Assembly: GCF_021732705.1 (NCBI RefSeq)
Contig: NZ_JAKFUM010000011.1
Location: 124,001 to 188,000 of the forward strand
Length of the DNA stretch: 64,000 nucleotides
Source of the DNA: Nevskia sp.
Lineage (GTDB): Bacteria; Pseudomonadota; Gammaproteobacteria; Nevskiales; Nevskiaceae
Reading direction: 5' to 3'
A program made the position numbers and the translations under genes. Of this stretch, positions 15,051 through 24,629 are shown piece after piece. How positions within the stretch are numbered: position 1 is the first letter of the stretch; each line of letters begins with the position of its first letter. The notes beneath the pieces are model-generated. The model saw nothing but the letters and a program-made list of their open reading frames with translations. It was not told where the DNA came from and made no database searches.

Positions 15051-16780
15051 CCTTCACTCCCGATCCAGTTCTTGACCAACTGGGCCGCGCGCTTCGGGTC
15101 CTGCTCCACCGCCTGCCGCGCCAGCACCAGCTTCTGTTCGTAGACCTTCGGCACTTCCGGCACGGCCGGCACGGCAGCCGCTGCCGTCGAGCCCAGGCTC
15201 AGGCGATCGTCGACGACTTCGCCGCTGATCTCGCCATCACCGGCCGCCGCGGCCGCGGCCTTGCGCTCGGCAATCGATTCGAGCACCGCTTCCACCGTGC
15301 GCGGCGGCGGCGGGCCCATCAGGCTCTTCAGCATCGGCCGCACCACGAGCAGGCCGATCAGCAGCACGACGAGCGCGCCGAGGCCTTGCCGGGCGTAATC
15401 GCGCATCTCGGGCTGCTGCCAGATCGGCAGTGCCGGCAGCGGCTGCAGCGCTTCGTTCTGCAGGAACGGCGCGTTCTGCACGGTCACCGTGTCGCCGCGC
15501 TTTTCATCGAAGCCGACCGCTTCGCGCACCAGCGACTGCACCTTGGCCAGTTCGGCCTCGGTCAGCGGCGTCGGCACCAGCGCGCCCTTCGCTTCCGGCT
15601 TCGGGTCCGGCTTCGGCAGGTTGTCGACCAGCACCGCGATCGACAGGCGCTGGATCTTGCCGGGCGACTTGCGGGTGTGGCTGACGGTCTTGTCGAGCTC
15701 GAAGTTGCGCGTGGCCGAGCGGCTTTCGTTGGTCGGCGGCGCATTCGGGTCCGGCGTGGCGGCGGCACCATTGGCAGGCGGCGCGCCGTTGACGCTGTTC
15801 AGCGGCACGGCCTGTGCAGCGTTCGGCGGCTGGTTGGAGGTGGCCCCCGGAATGCCCTGCGCGCCATTGGTGCCGGTGCGCGACGCTTCCTCGCTGGTCT
15901 GCTCGCTGCGGATCGCCTGCGGATTCGGGTTGTAGGCTTCGCGCGCTTCTTCGGTGACGCTGAAATCGAGATCGGCCGTGACCTGCGCGCTGACCCGGCC
16001 GGCCCCCATCATCGGCGTCAGCAACTGCTCGATGCGGCGCACGTAGTCATCCTCGACGCGCCGCGTGTACGCGAACTGCTCGGCCGAGGCATCGGCATCG
16101 CTGTCGGCACCGTCGCGCGTCAGCAGGTGTCCGTACTGATCGATCACGGTCACTGCGGACGGCAGCAGATTCGGCACGCTCGACGCGACGATGTGCACGA
16201 TCGACGCCACCTGCCCCGCTTCCAGCTGACGGCCCGGATGCAGTTCCAGCAGCACCGAGGCACTGGCCTGCTCGCGGTTGCGCGCGAACGCGGACGCCTT
16301 CGGCAGCGCCAGATGCACCCGCGCACCCTTGACCGCCAGCAGGCTGCCGACGGTGCGCGACAGCTCGGTTTCCAGCGCCAGTTGGTAGCGCGCGGTCTCG
16401 ATGAACTGGCTGGTGCCGAAGCCCTGCTCGCCTCGGATCATTTCCATGCCGACCGACGAGCCCTTCGGCAACCCCTGCGAGGCCAGCCGCATGCGTGCCT
16501 CGTAGACCTTGTCGCCGGCGACGGACACTGCGCCGGTGGCGCCATCGAGCTTGTACTCGATGCCGGACGCGCGCAGCGCATCAGCGATCTCGGCGGAGTC
16601 CTTCTCGCTCAGGTTCGGGTACAGCGGGGTCAGGTTCGGCTTCTGTGCCCAGAAGAACAGCGTGATGCCGATGGCGATGGCCAGCGCCACGCCGCCGATC
16701 GCCATCAACTGGCGAACGATCGGAATCTCGAACAGGGAGCGGGTGTTGCTCAGCGTGATCGGCACCGCGACTTCGGACAT
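15047..16780 (-). CDS. fliF: flagellar MS-ring protein FliF
   Basis: A 577-residue inner-membrane ring protein. Membrane segments lie near residues 24-45 (LMAIGGVALAIAIGITLFFW) and about 460-480 (GLGALVVLLIGLLVVRPML). Between them are the conserved YscJ/FliF ring-building domains (LYPNLSEKDSAEIADALRASG; GVEM-like region with SSVGMEMIRGEQGFGTSQF; RVHLALPKASAF). A low-complexity Asn/Pro/Ala stretch falls at about 315-355, and the cytoplasmic C-terminus contacts FliG (AAQLVKNWIGSEG). It starts 13 bp after fliE and overlaps fliG by 4 bp. Confidence 0.95.
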   Translation of the reverse strand: MSEVAVPITLSNTRSLFEIPIVRQLMAIGGVALAIAIGITLFFWAQKPNLTPLYPNLSEKDSAEIADALRASGIEYKLDGATGAVSVAGDKVYEARMRLASQGLPKGSSVGMEMIRGEQGFGTSQFIETARYQLALETELSRTVGSLLAVKGARVHLALPKASAFARNREQASASVLLELHPGRQLEAGQVASIVHIVASSVPNLLPSAVTVIDQYGHLLTRDGADSDADASAEQFAYTRRVEDDYVRRIEQLLTPMMGAGRVSAQVTADLDFSVTEEAREAYNPNPQAIRSEQTSEEASRTGTNGAQGIPGATSNQPPNAAQAVPLNSVNGAPPANGAAATPDPNAPPTNESRSATRNFELDKTVSHTRKSPGKIQRLSIAVLVDNLPKPDPKPEAKGALVPTPLTEAELAKVQSLVREAVGFDEKRGDTVTVQNAPFLQNEALQPLPALPIWQQPEMRDYARQGLGALVVLLIGLLVVRPMLKSLMGPPPPRTVEAVLESIAERKAAAAAAGDGEISGEVVDDRLSLGSTAAAAVPAVPEVPKVYEQKLVLARQAVEQDPKRAAQLVKNWIGSEG

Positions 16781-16793
16781 GGATGGGCTTCCG

Positions 16794-17129
16794 TTACAGC
16801 GGCATGTTCATGATGTCCTGGTACGCCGCGACCATGCGGTTGCGTACCTCGACCATGGCCTTGAACGACACCTGCGATTTCGACGTCGCCAGCATCACGC
16901 TCGCGAGATCGGTGGACGGGTCGCCCAGCTCGAACTTCTTCTGCAGGTCGGCGGCCGTGTTCTGGCTTTTCGCGACGGAATCGATCGATGACTTCAGCAG
17001 CGAGCCGAAGCCGCCGGTGCTGGCGGCGGCACTGGTCTCCGCCGGCGCGACCGGGGCCGGACGATTGCCGGCCTGGGCCTGCATCGCCCTGATCTGCGAC
17101 AGCACACTGTTGACGTCGATGGCATTCAT
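16794..17129 (-). CDS. fliE: flagellar hook-basal body protein FliE
   Basis: A 111-residue basal-body adaptor linking the MS ring to the rod. The start at 17129 (MNAIDVNSVLSQI) is chosen over longer frames because it gives the family N-terminus and normal length. The conserved C-terminal half is present (LASVMLATSKSQVSFKAMVE, then VRNRMVAAYQDIMNMPL). It is the first gene of the fliE-F-G-H-I-J-K operon, preceded at 36-51 bp by the sigma-54 promoter listed separately. Confidence 0.93.
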   Translation of the reverse strand: MNAIDVNSVLSQIRAMQAQAGNRPAPVAPAETSAAASTGGFGSLLKSSIDSVAKSQNTAADLQKKFELGDPSTDLASVMLATSKSQVSFKAMVEVRNRMVAAYQDIMNMPL

Positions 17130-17164
17130 GCACGGAATCCGGGAACGGCGGTCGACGGGCTTCG

Positions 17165-17180
17165 AGCAAGTCCTGTTCCC
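17165..17180 (-). promoter_or_regulatory. sigma-54 promoter of the fliE operon
   Basis: On the minus strand the sequence reads GGGAACAGGACTTGCT. It has the GG and GC dinucleotides separated by exactly 10 bp and a full TTGCT -12 box, against the consensus TGGCACG-N4-TTGCW. Transcription would start near 17154, about 25 bp before the fliE ATG. RpoN and FleQ are encoded in this window, so control by them is expected. Confidence 0.7.
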
Positions 17181-17392
17181 GACCGGCACCGTTCGAAATG
17201 CTCGTGAAACGCAGCACTGACGGGGTTTTCGGCGTCGGAATCGCGACGGAATTCCGGCACGTGGCGCGGCCATCGACCGGGCTTCCGGGCAACGCTACCG
17301 TCGGTCGTCATTGGGTCATTTTTGTCACCGGCGTCGGCCGCTGCGGCAGGCGACCGCGCCCATGCTTGGCACCAAACCCACGACTGCCTCCG

Positions 17393-18397
17393 ATGATGAT
17401 TTCCGAAGACCGCCCGAGCTTCGAGCAGTTGCAGCGCGAGCGCGACGCGCTGGCTGCACGCGTGACCGCGCTGCGCCTCGAGAACACCAGCCTGCGTGCA
17501 GACCTGGCGACGGCGCAGACGCAGCTGGACGATGCCGACACGGCCCGACGCGACAGCCTGCTGCTGCGGGCCTACATGGATCGCAGCAACCTCCGGGCCT
17601 GGCTCAAGGACGAGCGCGGCCGGCTGGTCTATGCCAATCGCCAGTGGTTCGAGCAGCTCGGGCTGGACGAGGCCGCAGCCATCGGCAAGAGCGACTTCGA
17701 ACTGCTGCCGGCCGATGTCGCGGCGCGTGAGCGCGCGCACGATCTCGACGTGCTCGGCGGCCATGAGCCGACGCGGATGATGGTGGTCGAGGACGGCATC
17801 GATGGCGATACCCGCAGCTGGCTGGTCACGCGCTTCCCTTTCCACAACGCGCGCGGCGAACGGTTTGTCGGCGGCATCGCGCAGGACGACACTGCCCGCG
17901 CGCGGCATTACGAGGAAATCCGCCGGCAGTCGATCACCGACAGCTTGACCGGCCTGCTGAACCGTCGCGGCTTCGACACGCTCGCCGCACCGGAACTGTC
18001 GCGCGCGCGGCGCCGTGGCTCGGCCTGCACGCTGGCTCTGGTCGATCTCGATGGCCTGAAGGGCGTCAACGATCGCCTCGGCCATGCCGCTGGCGACGCC
18101 ATCATCGCGCTGGCCGCGATGATCCTGCGCAAGGTGTTCCGCGCCACCGACATCGTCGCGCGGATCGGCGGCGACGAATTCGCGATCTTCGCGCCGGACA
18201 CCGACGGCGATGCCGACGCCATCCGCCGCCGGCTCGATCAGGCCGTGGCCGACCTCTCGAGCAATCCGATCCTCGAAGCGCAGCTCGGGTTCAGCATCGG
18301 CCTGCTCGATTGCCCGGCCAGCGGCCGCGAATCGCTGGACGCGCTGCTCGCCACCGCCGATGCCCGCATGTACGAGCAGAAGCGCGGCAAGCGCTGA
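17393..18397 (+). CDS. diguanylate cyclase with PAS sensor domain
   Basis: A 334-residue soluble c-di-GMP synthase. After an N-terminal coiled coil (about residues 10-50, heptad-like LQRERDALAARVTALRLENT) comes a PAS/PAC domain (about 60-165; AWLKDERGRLVYANRQWFEQ) and a GGDEF domain (about 175-330). The active site is an intact GGDEF, and the RxxD inhibitory site stands exactly five residues before it (RATD-IVARI-GGDEF), so product inhibition is likely. No transmembrane segment. The start could be either of two adjacent ATGs (17393 or 17396). It diverges from fliE, and its stop abuts the katE stop (TGA/TCA), leaving no room for a terminator. Confidence 0.92.
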   Translation: MMISEDRPSFEQLQRERDALAARVTALRLENTSLRADLATAQTQLDDADTARRDSLLLRAYMDRSNLRAWLKDERGRLVYANRQWFEQLGLDEAAAIGKSDFELLPADVAARERAHDLDVLGGHEPTRMMVVEDGIDGDTRSWLVTRFPFHNARGERFVGGIAQDDTARARHYEEIRRQSITDSLTGLLNRRGFDTLAAPELSRARRRGSACTLALVDLDGLKGVNDRLGHAAGDAIIALAAMILRKVFRATDIVARIGGDEFAIFAPDTDGDADAIRRRLDQAVADLSSNPILEAQLGFSIGLLDCPASGRESLDALLATADARMYEQKRGKR

Positions 18398-20647
18398 TCA
18401 GCCACGCCGCAGCGCGGCCCGCTCGCGCTCCCAGTGACGATGGCGACCGATCGCGCCGATGAAGCCGTCGATCATCGGAGCCACGGCGCCCTCGCGCAGC
18501 AGCAGCATGCCGGGATCGGCGCCGCTGCCGTCCGGCAGCGTCTCGCCGACATCGGCGGCATCGACCAGCGAACAGCCTTCGGCCACCGCCGCGATGGTCT
18601 TGAAGTGCCAGTACGCCTCGTGCACGAAATGACGGGCACCCGAGTGGCGCGCGAGTTCCGCGACACTGTCGGCGCCACCGGCCACGAACACGGCATCGAA
18701 CATCACCGAGCGCGTGGTCAGCAGACTGTGGTCGATCCGCATCGAACTGCCGTCGGCGCAATGCAGCGCGCCACCATGCGGCGCGACGATCTTGCTGCGG
18801 GCGCCTGCCGCCAGCAGCGCGTCCTGCATCGCGTGCACGCTGCCGGCATCGACCCCGTTCGCCGCGAGGATCGCGATGCAGCGCGTGGCGATGCCGCCCG
18901 GCTGACGCCGCGCCATGCTCAGCGCCGGGGACGGCAGCAGCGACGAATCCACCGGCACCGACGCGAACGCGGCCGGATCGGCGTCTTCGGGAACGCTGCG
19001 ATTCAGCGGCAGCTCGATGCTCGCCGGCACCGGAATGCCGAGGCCGATCGACACCCGCTGCGCCAGCGCCGGCTGCACCTGCTGCAGCTGGCCCAGCATC
19101 CGTTCGACCACGGCTGCGGTGACGACCTTGCCGAGCTCGAACTGCAGCGCGGCCACGAGATGCGCCTGTTCCCAGTCCGCGAGGCTGTTCAGGAACATCG
19201 CCGCCTGACTGTAGTGGTCGAAGAACTTCGGGCCGCGCCGACGGCGCTTGTCGCCGGTCACCGTTGCCGCATGCGTCGAGAATCCGCCCGCCGCTGACGG
19301 GACCTGCATCGGGCAGCCGCCGCCGAGCGTGTTCGGCGAGTAGGCCACGCGACCGGCATCGATCGTCTGACGATGCAGGCCATCGCGCTGGTGGTTGTGC
19401 GCGGAGGCGAGCGGCCGGTTGATCGGAATCTGGTGGAAGTTCGGCCCGCCCAGCCGCAACAGCTGGGTGTCGGTGTACGAGAACAGGCGGCCGGCCAGCA
19501 GTGGGTCGTCGCTGAAATCGATGCCGGGTACGACGTGGCCCGCGTGGAACGCCACCTGCTCGGTTTCGGCGAAGTAGTTGTCGACGTTGCGATTCAGGGT
19601 CATCTTGCCGATGCGCTGCACCGGCACCAGCTCTTCCGGAATCAGCTTGGTGGCATCGAGCAGGTCGAACGCGAAGCGGTGTTCATCGGCCTCCGGCACG
19701 ACCTGCACGCCGAGTTCCCACTCCGGAAACGCGCCGCCGTCGATCGCTTCCCACAGGTCGCGGCGGTGGAAGTCCGGATCATGTCCGGACACCTGAAGCG
19801 CTTCCGGCCAGATCAGCGAATGCACGCCAAGCAGCGGCTTCCAGTGGAACTTGACGAAGCTCGACGTGCCATCGGCGGTGACGAAGCGAAAGCTGTGCAC
19901 GCCGAAGCCTTCCATCATCCGCAGGCTGCGCGGGATGCCGCGGTCCGACATCACCCACAGCACCATGTGCATCGCTTCCGGCATCAGCGAGATGAAATCC
20001 CAGAAGGTGTCGTGGGCCGATGCGGCCTGCGGAATCTCGTTGTGCGGCTCGGGTTTCACGGCGTGGACCAGGTCCGGAAACTTGATCGCGTCCTGAATGA
20101 AGAACACCGGCATGTTGTTGCCGACGAGATCGTAGTTGCCTTCCGTGGTGTAGAACTTCACCGCGAAGCCGCGCACGTCACGCGCCAGATCGGACGAGCC
20201 GCGCGAGCCAGCCACGGTGGAGAACCGCACGAACACCGGCGTGCGCACCGCGGGGTCCTGGAGGAATGCCGCCTTGGTCAGCGCGGACTGGTCGGCGTAC
20301 ACCTGAAAATAACCGTGGGCAGCGGCGCCACGGGCGTGCACCACCCGTTCCGGAATCCGCTCGTGATCGAAGTGCGTGATCTTCTCGCGCAGCAGGAAGT
20401 CTTCGAGCAGCGCCGGGCCGCGGTCGCCGACCTTCAGCGTGTTCTGGTCATCGACGATGCCGAGGCCTTGGTTCGTCGTCAGCCGCTCGCCGTCGCCGCG
20501 GCGGGTGATGGCCGCCAGCTGCTCGCGCTTGCCGTCGCCGCTGCCGTCCACGGCATCGTCCACGCCGGCGTCCGTCCCTGAATCCGAATCCGGATCGGGG
20601 GCCGAGCCGGGCGGCTGATTGCGCGGGTCGTTGCCGAGAATGGTCAC
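18398..20647 (-). CDS. katE: large-subunit monofunctional catalase, HPII type
   Basis: A 749-residue heme catalase, close to E. coli HPII (753). The start is GTG at 20647, overlapping the hemerythrin stop in a GTGA junction; in-frame sequence further upstream is not coding. The catalytic His is at about residue 104 ([14 protein letters not shown]) and Asn at about 177 ([13 protein letters not shown]); the proximal heme Tyr is in RLFSYTDTQ near 391. The C-terminal flavodoxin-like/GATase1 domain covers about 590-740 ([20 protein letters not shown]). The N-terminal extension is Asp/Gly-rich. It is last in a stress-related transcript and converges directly on the diguanylate cyclase gene. Confidence 0.95.
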   Translation of the reverse strand: MTILGNDPRNQPPGSAPDPDSDSGTDAGVDDAVDGSGDGKREQLAAITRRGDGERLTTNQGLGIVDDQNTLKVGDRGPALLEDFLLREKITHFDHERIPERVVHARGAAAHGYFQVYADQSALTKAAFLQDPAVRTPVFVRFSTVAGSRGSSDLARDVRGFAVKFYTTEGNYDLVGNNMPVFFIQDAIKFPDLVHAVKPEPHNEIPQAASAHDTFWDFISLMPEAMHMVLWVMSDRGIPRSLRMMEGFGVHSFRFVTADGTSSFVKFHWKPLLGVHSLIWPEALQVSGHDPDFHRRDLWEAIDGGAFPEWELGVQVVPEADEHRFAFDLLDATKLIPEELVPVQRIGKMTLNRNVDNYFAETEQVAFHAGHVVPGIDFSDDPLLAGRLFSYTDTQLLRLGGPNFHQIPINRPLASAHNHQRDGLHRQTIDAGRVAYSPNTLGGGCPMQVPSAAGGFSTHAATVTGDKRRRRGPKFFDHYSQAAMFLNSLADWEQAHLVAALQFELGKVVTAAVVERMLGQLQQVQPALAQRVSIGLGIPVPASIELPLNRSVPEDADPAAFASVPVDSSLLPSPALSMARRQPGGIATRCIAILAANGVDAGSVHAMQDALLAAGARSKIVAPHGGALHCADGSSMRIDHSLLTTRSVMFDAVFVAGGADSVAELARHSGARHFVHEAYWHFKTIAAVAEGCSLVDAADVGETLPDGSGADPGMLLLREGAVAPMIDGFIGAIGRHRHWERERAALRRG

Positions 20648-21291
20648 CGGTCGGCCGTCGCCAGTTCCGCCTTGCGGGCGGCGATGGCGTTGCCGAGCTG
20701 CAGCAGGTCGAGCTTGCTGGCGCGCGCCTTCGGGAAGATCTCGTCCTGCTCTTCCTTGACGTGATGCTTGACGTACTCGGACAGCACCTTGACCCGGGCG
20801 TCGTACATCTCGCCGTCCGGCGCGATGCCTTCGAGTTCGGCGATCAGCGCCTTCAGCGATGCGTGCTCGACGATCGCTTCGGGCACCAGCGCGTGGTCCT
20901 TCAGTGCCGCCTTGAATGCCGGGTAGAAGATTTCTTCCTCCACCTGCGCGTGGACGGTCAGCGCTTCGCAAATGCTGGCGACCAGTTGCTGCTTCTTGGC
21001 CGGGCTGCGCGCCGCTTCGAACGCGACGAACATCGCGTCGACCTGTTCGTGATCGGCCCGCAGCAGTGCCGTGGCTTCAACCGGCGGGGCCGATTCCGAT
21101 GCCGACTTGCCGGGTGATGCCCGGTCGGTGCGCTTGTCGACGCGCTTGATGGCCGCCTTGTCAGAAGGCTTGCCAGAGGCTTTTTCCGGGCTGCTGTCCG
21201 CAGGCCGGTGGGAGGCGCCGCCCGCCTTCCGGTCGGTCGGGCTGGCAGCGGCGGCTTTCGACGTGGCGGTGCTGGAGTGGTTCGGGTTCAT
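20644..21291 (-). CDS. hemerythrin HHE-domain protein
   Basis: A 215-residue protein. The first 75 residues are disordered and rich in Ser, Lys, Ala and Pro. The rest is a four-helix hemerythrin domain with candidate di-iron ligands in order: ADHEQVDAMF, HAQVEEEIFYPAF (H-x3-E), VEHASLKALI, and HHVKEEQDEIFP (H-x3-E). Such domains bind a di-iron centre and often serve in oxygen, peroxide or nitrosative-stress handling. The start is ATG at 21291; a GTG five codons upstream is possible. It overlaps katE by 4 bp, so hemerythrin and catalase are translationally coupled, which suggests a shared role against oxidants. Confidence 0.85.
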   Translation of the reverse strand: MNPNHSSTATSKAAAASPTDRKAGGASHRPADSSPEKASGKPSDKAAIKRVDKRTDRASPGKSASESAPPVEATALLRADHEQVDAMFVAFEAARSPAKKQQLVASICEALTVHAQVEEEIFYPAFKAALKDHALVPEAIVEHASLKALIAELEGIAPDGEMYDARVKVLSEYVKHHVKEEQDEIFPKARASKLDLLQLGNAIAARKAELATADR

Positions 21292-21357
21292 GAGGGGTTC
21301 TCGCACGGGTTACGGCAGGGACTGACAAGCAGGCCGGCGCGCCGTGGCGCGTGCGGC

Positions 21358-21432
21358 TCAGCGCACCAGCAGGGCAATCAGGATGACGATCGGAATCGGA
21401 ATTCCGAGCAGCAGCAGCAGGATCGAACGCAT
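21358..21432 (-). CDS. 24-residue hydrophobic peptide
   Basis: A very short frame encoding MRSILLLLLGIPIPIVILIA followed by LLVR, 24 residues in all, which is a single membrane-spanning helix with Pro-Ile-Pro in the middle and positive ends. A good Shine-Dalgarno (GGAG, 6 nt before the ATG) supports translation. It lies 66 bp before the hemerythrin start and 39 bp after the preceding membrane-protein gene, same strand. I have a vague memory of similar tiny proteins in other genomes but cannot name a family. A structural or regulatory role in the membrane is a guess. Confidence 0.55.
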   Translation of the reverse strand: MRSILLLLLGIPIPIVILIALLVR

Positions 21433-21471
21433 GACGGGCTCCGGTGGGCGGCAGCGGGAACGACGGGCAGT

Positions 21472-22401
21472 TCAGCGGTCGCGCAGGCGTCCGCCGTAGA
21501 TCGCGGCGACGCTCGATACGAACGCGCCGAGCATCAGCGAGACGAACAGCCACAGAGACGCCGTGGCCGTGGCCTTTCGCGCGGTGTCCGCCGCGGCCCG
21601 GGTGCGGGTCTCGGCGACCTGCAAGGCCGCCTTGGCGCGATCCACGACCTCGGTCAGGCGCTGGTCGGCCTGCTCCGGCGTCAGCCCGGTCTGACGGGCG
21701 ATGACGGCCACGACCTCGGCGCGATCGGCAGCCGGCCATTCGCCGCTGCGCAGCGCGCGGGTGACCATCGCCGCGACTTCCGGCGGCACCGAGGACAGGG
21801 CCGGTGCCGCGGTGCCGGCCGGTGCGGCGGCGGCCGGCGCGCGGTCGGTGCTGCGGAACAGGGCACTGGCCAGATCATCGGCGTTGGCGGCGGCGGCATC
21901 ACCCGCGGCGATGAGGCCGCGTCCGCCGGCCGACACCACGGCACCGGCCGCGGCCGATCCGGCGGCGACGCCGCCACCGATCAGCGAGCTGACGACCGAG
22001 GCCAGCAGGCTGGCCATCGCCAGCGACGCCAGCGCCCACGCCAGGAAGCCGTGCGCGGTGTCGCGGAAGTAGACCTCGTCGGCGTGGGCATCCGGCCAGC
22101 GGCTGCGCAGTCGGCCGGCCATGAAGCCGCCGACACCGGACGCCGCGATCTGCATCGCGAGCATCCACAGGATGGTGCCGAGGCCGAACGCCGAGGCGCC
22201 GACACCGGCGTTCGACCACGGTGAGACCGACGCCAGACCGAGCCCGGTGCCGAGCACCAGCAGGACCAGCGACAGCGCCGCCGCGCCGGCGGCACCCGCC
22301 GCGATCGCGCTCCACGACACGGCGCTGACCGGACGGGGACCGCTGCCCGAGGGCAGGTCGGAAGGGAGGTACGCGACATCGGGACGGACGGCAGTATTCA
22401 T
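21472..22401 (-). CDS. polytopic membrane protein of unknown function
   Basis: A 309-residue protein with about five to six hydrophobic segments: near residues 30-55 (AIAAGAAGAAALSLVLLVLG), 70-95, 115-145 and a C-terminal pair ending LWLFVSLMLGAFVSSVAAIY. A soluble Ala-rich stretch (about 165-270) lies between. It resembles proteins sometimes annotated as PhnA-like or YrzE-like membrane proteins, with an N-terminal VSWSAIAAG segment; I am not sure of the family. It is the first gene of the run leading to hemerythrin and catalase. The 176 bp upstream, to the fleQ stop, hold a GC-rich hairpin (CCGGGC/GCCCGG at 22555-22575) without a clear T tract. Confidence 0.65.
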   Translation of the reverse strand: MNTAVRPDVAYLPSDLPSGSGPRPVSAVSWSAIAAGAAGAAALSLVLLVLGTGLGLASVSPWSNAGVGASAFGLGTILWMLAMQIAASGVGGFMAGRLRSRWPDAHADEVYFRDTAHGFLAWALASLAMASLLASVVSSLIGGGVAAGSAAAGAVVSAGGRGLIAAGDAAAANADDLASALFRSTDRAPAAAAPAGTAAPALSSVPPEVAAMVTRALRSGEWPAADRAEVVAVIARQTGLTPEQADQRLTEVVDRAKAALQVAETRTRAAADTARKATATASLWLFVSLMLGAFVSSVAAIYGGRLRDR

Positions 22402-22577
22402 CGGCGCTCCATGAAGCTGCGAGCGGTCGAGTGACCGCAGAGGCAGACTTCCTGAAGCCGGAGCGTGGCCGCTGCCGCGGCAGGGCTCGGTACGCTGTCG
22501 CGCTTAGACGGGCGGATCAGCCAAACGCCGCGGACCCGTGCCGCAAGCCAGCGACCGGGCCCGACGGGTGCCCGGAA

Positions 22578-24137
22578 TCAGAGCTGGGCCGATTCCGGAT
22601 CGCTGCCGTCGTCGCGCTGCAGACCGTACTTGCGCAGCTTTTCGACGAGCGTCGTGCGCCGCGTGTTCAGCAGCTTCGCGGCGTGGGCGACGACGCCGGA
22701 CGACTGCTGCAACGCCTGCCGGATCAGCGCCAGCTCGATGGTTTCGATGTGGTCCTTGAGATTCACGCCATCCGGCGGCAGCTGCGTCGGCGACGACGGA
22801 AAGTACGTCGACGAGGCCGATGCCAGCGGCGGCAGATTGCTGACCGCGGTAAAGCCGGTGCCGCCGAGCGACGTGCCGAACGGCGCGGCCAGACCGGCAC
22901 CGCGGGCATTGACCGCAACCGGTTCCGCTTCCTCGAGCACGGCCGGCACCGAGACCGGCACCGGCGCTGGCGCCACCGGCAGCGCCACGTTCTGGCGATA
23001 GCGCGCCGGAAGTTCGGCGACGCCGACCAGCGCATGCGGATGCAGCACCGCCAAACGCTCGATCAGGTTCGACAGTTCGCGGACATTGCCCGGCCAGTGA
23101 TAGGCCCGCAGCGCATGCACGGCATCGGCCGACAGCCGCACCGAGCCATGGCCGTTGCGCTTCATCGCTTCGATCAGATCGTCGATCAGCAGCGGCAGGT
23201 CTTCCAGACGCTCGCGCAGCGCCGGCATTTCGATCGGGAACACGTTCAGGCGATAGAACAGATCTTCGCGGAACGTGCCCTTGACGATGTTGTCCTCGAG
23301 GTTGCGATGAGTCGCGGCGATGATCCGCACTTCGCAGCGCATGCTGCGACTGGAGCCAACGCGCTCATAGGTGCGTTCCTGCAGCACGCGCAGGATCTTG
23401 ACCTGCATCGGCAAGGTCATGTCGCCGATTTCGTCGAGGAACAGCGTGCCGCCGTCGGCCATTTCGAAGCGGCCCTTGCGCGAAGTGATCGCGCCGGTGA
23501 ACGCACCCTTCTCGTGACCGAACAGCTCCGATCCGAGCAGTTCGCTCGGAATGGCGCCGCAATTGACCGCGACGAACGGCTTGTCACGCCGGGCGGACTG
23601 TTCGTGCACCGCGCGGGCCACCACTTCCTTGCCGGTGCCGGACTCGCCGGTCACCAGCACCGTGGTCTCGTGAGCGGCGACCTGCTCGATCATCCGCCGC
23701 ACCTTGCGGATCGGCGCCGAGTTGCCGGTCGGGCCGATCAGGCGCGTGGCGGCGGCTTCCTGATCCATCCGGACCAGACCGGCGCGGCGCAGCAGATCGT
23801 TGAGCTGGGCGTAGCGCACCGGCTGCTCCAGCGCGAAGCAGGCGCTGCGATCCAGCCCGTACTGGTCGCAGATCGCTTCCTGCTTCGATGGCGCCACCAG
23901 CAGCGGCGGGTGATGCCGATCGCGCTTGAGCCAGTCGATGAAGCGGCCGAGCGCAGCCGGATCGGCTTCGTGGCCGACCACCACGGCGAGCCACTCCTGC
24001 GGCTTGCGGTCGGCCAGCTTCAGTTCGGCGGCGCTGCCGATGCAGATCGGTGCGAAATCGATGAATTGCAGGATCGATGCGAGGGTCGCCGAGCTTTGCT
24101 CGTCGCCGTCGATCACCAGCACGCGGGACTCAGCCAT
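22578..24137 (-). CDS. fleQ: sigma-54-dependent flagellar master regulator FleQ
   Basis: A 519-residue NtrC-family activator. Residues 1-125 form a degenerate receiver-like FleQ domain with no usable phospho-Asp. The AAA+ domain (about 135-370) has Walker A GESGTGKE, the sigma-54 contact loop in [17 protein letters not shown], Walker [13 protein letters not shown] and [16 protein letters not shown] Pro/Ala-rich linker (about 390-455) precedes a Fis-type helix-turn-helix ([20 protein letters not shown]). FleQ proteins activate flagellar genes with RpoN and, in pseudomonads, bind c-di-GMP to control exopolysaccharide genes; both partner sets are in this window. It overlaps the upstream receiver gene by 8 bp. 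Confidence 0.92.
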   Translation of the reverse strand: MAESRVLVIDGDEQSSATLASILQFIDFAPICIGSAAELKLADRKPQEWLAVVVGHEADPAALGRFIDWLKRDRHHPPLLVAPSKQEAICDQYGLDRSACFALEQPVRYAQLNDLLRRAGLVRMDQEAAATRLIGPTGNSAPIRKVRRMIEQVAAHETTVLVTGESGTGKEVVARAVHEQSARRDKPFVAVNCGAIPSELLGSELFGHEKGAFTGAITSRKGRFEMADGGTLFLDEIGDMTLPMQVKILRVLQERTYERVGSSRSMRCEVRIIAATHRNLEDNIVKGTFREDLFYRLNVFPIEMPALRERLEDLPLLIDDLIEAMKRNGHGSVRLSADAVHALRAYHWPGNVRELSNLIERLAVLHPHALVGVAELPARYRQNVALPVAPAPVPVSVPAVLEEAEPVAVNARGAGLAAPFGTSLGGTGFTAVSNLPPLASASSTYFPSSPTQLPPDGVNLKDHIETIELALIRQALQQSSGVVAHAAKLLNTRRTTLVEKLRKYGLQRDDGSDPESAQL

Positions 24138-24525
24138 GGGCGTCTCCGGTCACCGTGCTGGTCATGTTGGAGCGCACGTACTCGGCGATCCGGTGTTCGT
24201 AGTCGTGCTTGGAAATGAAACCGTCGGCACCAGCCTGCGCGGTGTGCTCGCGGTGCTCGGCGTCGTCGTAATGGCTGGCGATCAGGATGCGCGGCGGCGC
24301 GTCCTGGGCCTTGATCAGGCGGGTGGCCTGCAGACCGCCCATGCCGGGCATCGACAGGTCCATCAGGATCAGGTCAGGGCGCAGTTCCTCGGCCAGGCGG
24401 ACGGCGTCGTAGCCGTCGTGACCCAGGCCGACGACACTGATCTCCGGCACCGACGCCAGCAGATGGCGCGCCAGCACCAGAAACGCTTCGTTGTCATCGA
24501 CCAGCAAGGTGCGAATGGTGTTCAT
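24130..24525 (-). CDS. single-domain response regulator
   Basis: A 131-residue protein consisting of one receiver domain. It keeps the phosphorylation site residues: the acidic pair in LLVDDNEAF, phospho-acceptor Asp in DLILMDLSMPGMGG (about residue 57), Ser in ILIASHYDD and Lys in GFISKHDYE. No output domain follows, so it probably acts by binding a partner, as CheY does, or as a phosphate relay. Its 3' end overlaps fleQ by 8 bp, and it lies 104 bp after rpoN. The overlap suggests a role in tuning FleQ or flagellar gene expression. No kinase gene is visible nearby. Confidence 0.88.
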   Translation of the reverse strand: MNTIRTLLVDDNEAFLVLARHLLASVPEISVVGLGHDGYDAVRLAEELRPDLILMDLSMPGMGGLQATRLIKAQDAPPRILIASHYDDAEHREHTAQAGADGFISKHDYEHRIAEYVRSNMTSTVTGDAHG

Positions 24526-24629
24526 GACAGTCTCCCCGGGCGCTTTCGCGTCCCCCTGAACCTTCAGCGAATTCTGTTGAAATCCTGCCGTGCGATCGTC
24601 GAACGGCGGTGACGCATTTCCGGCTCCGA

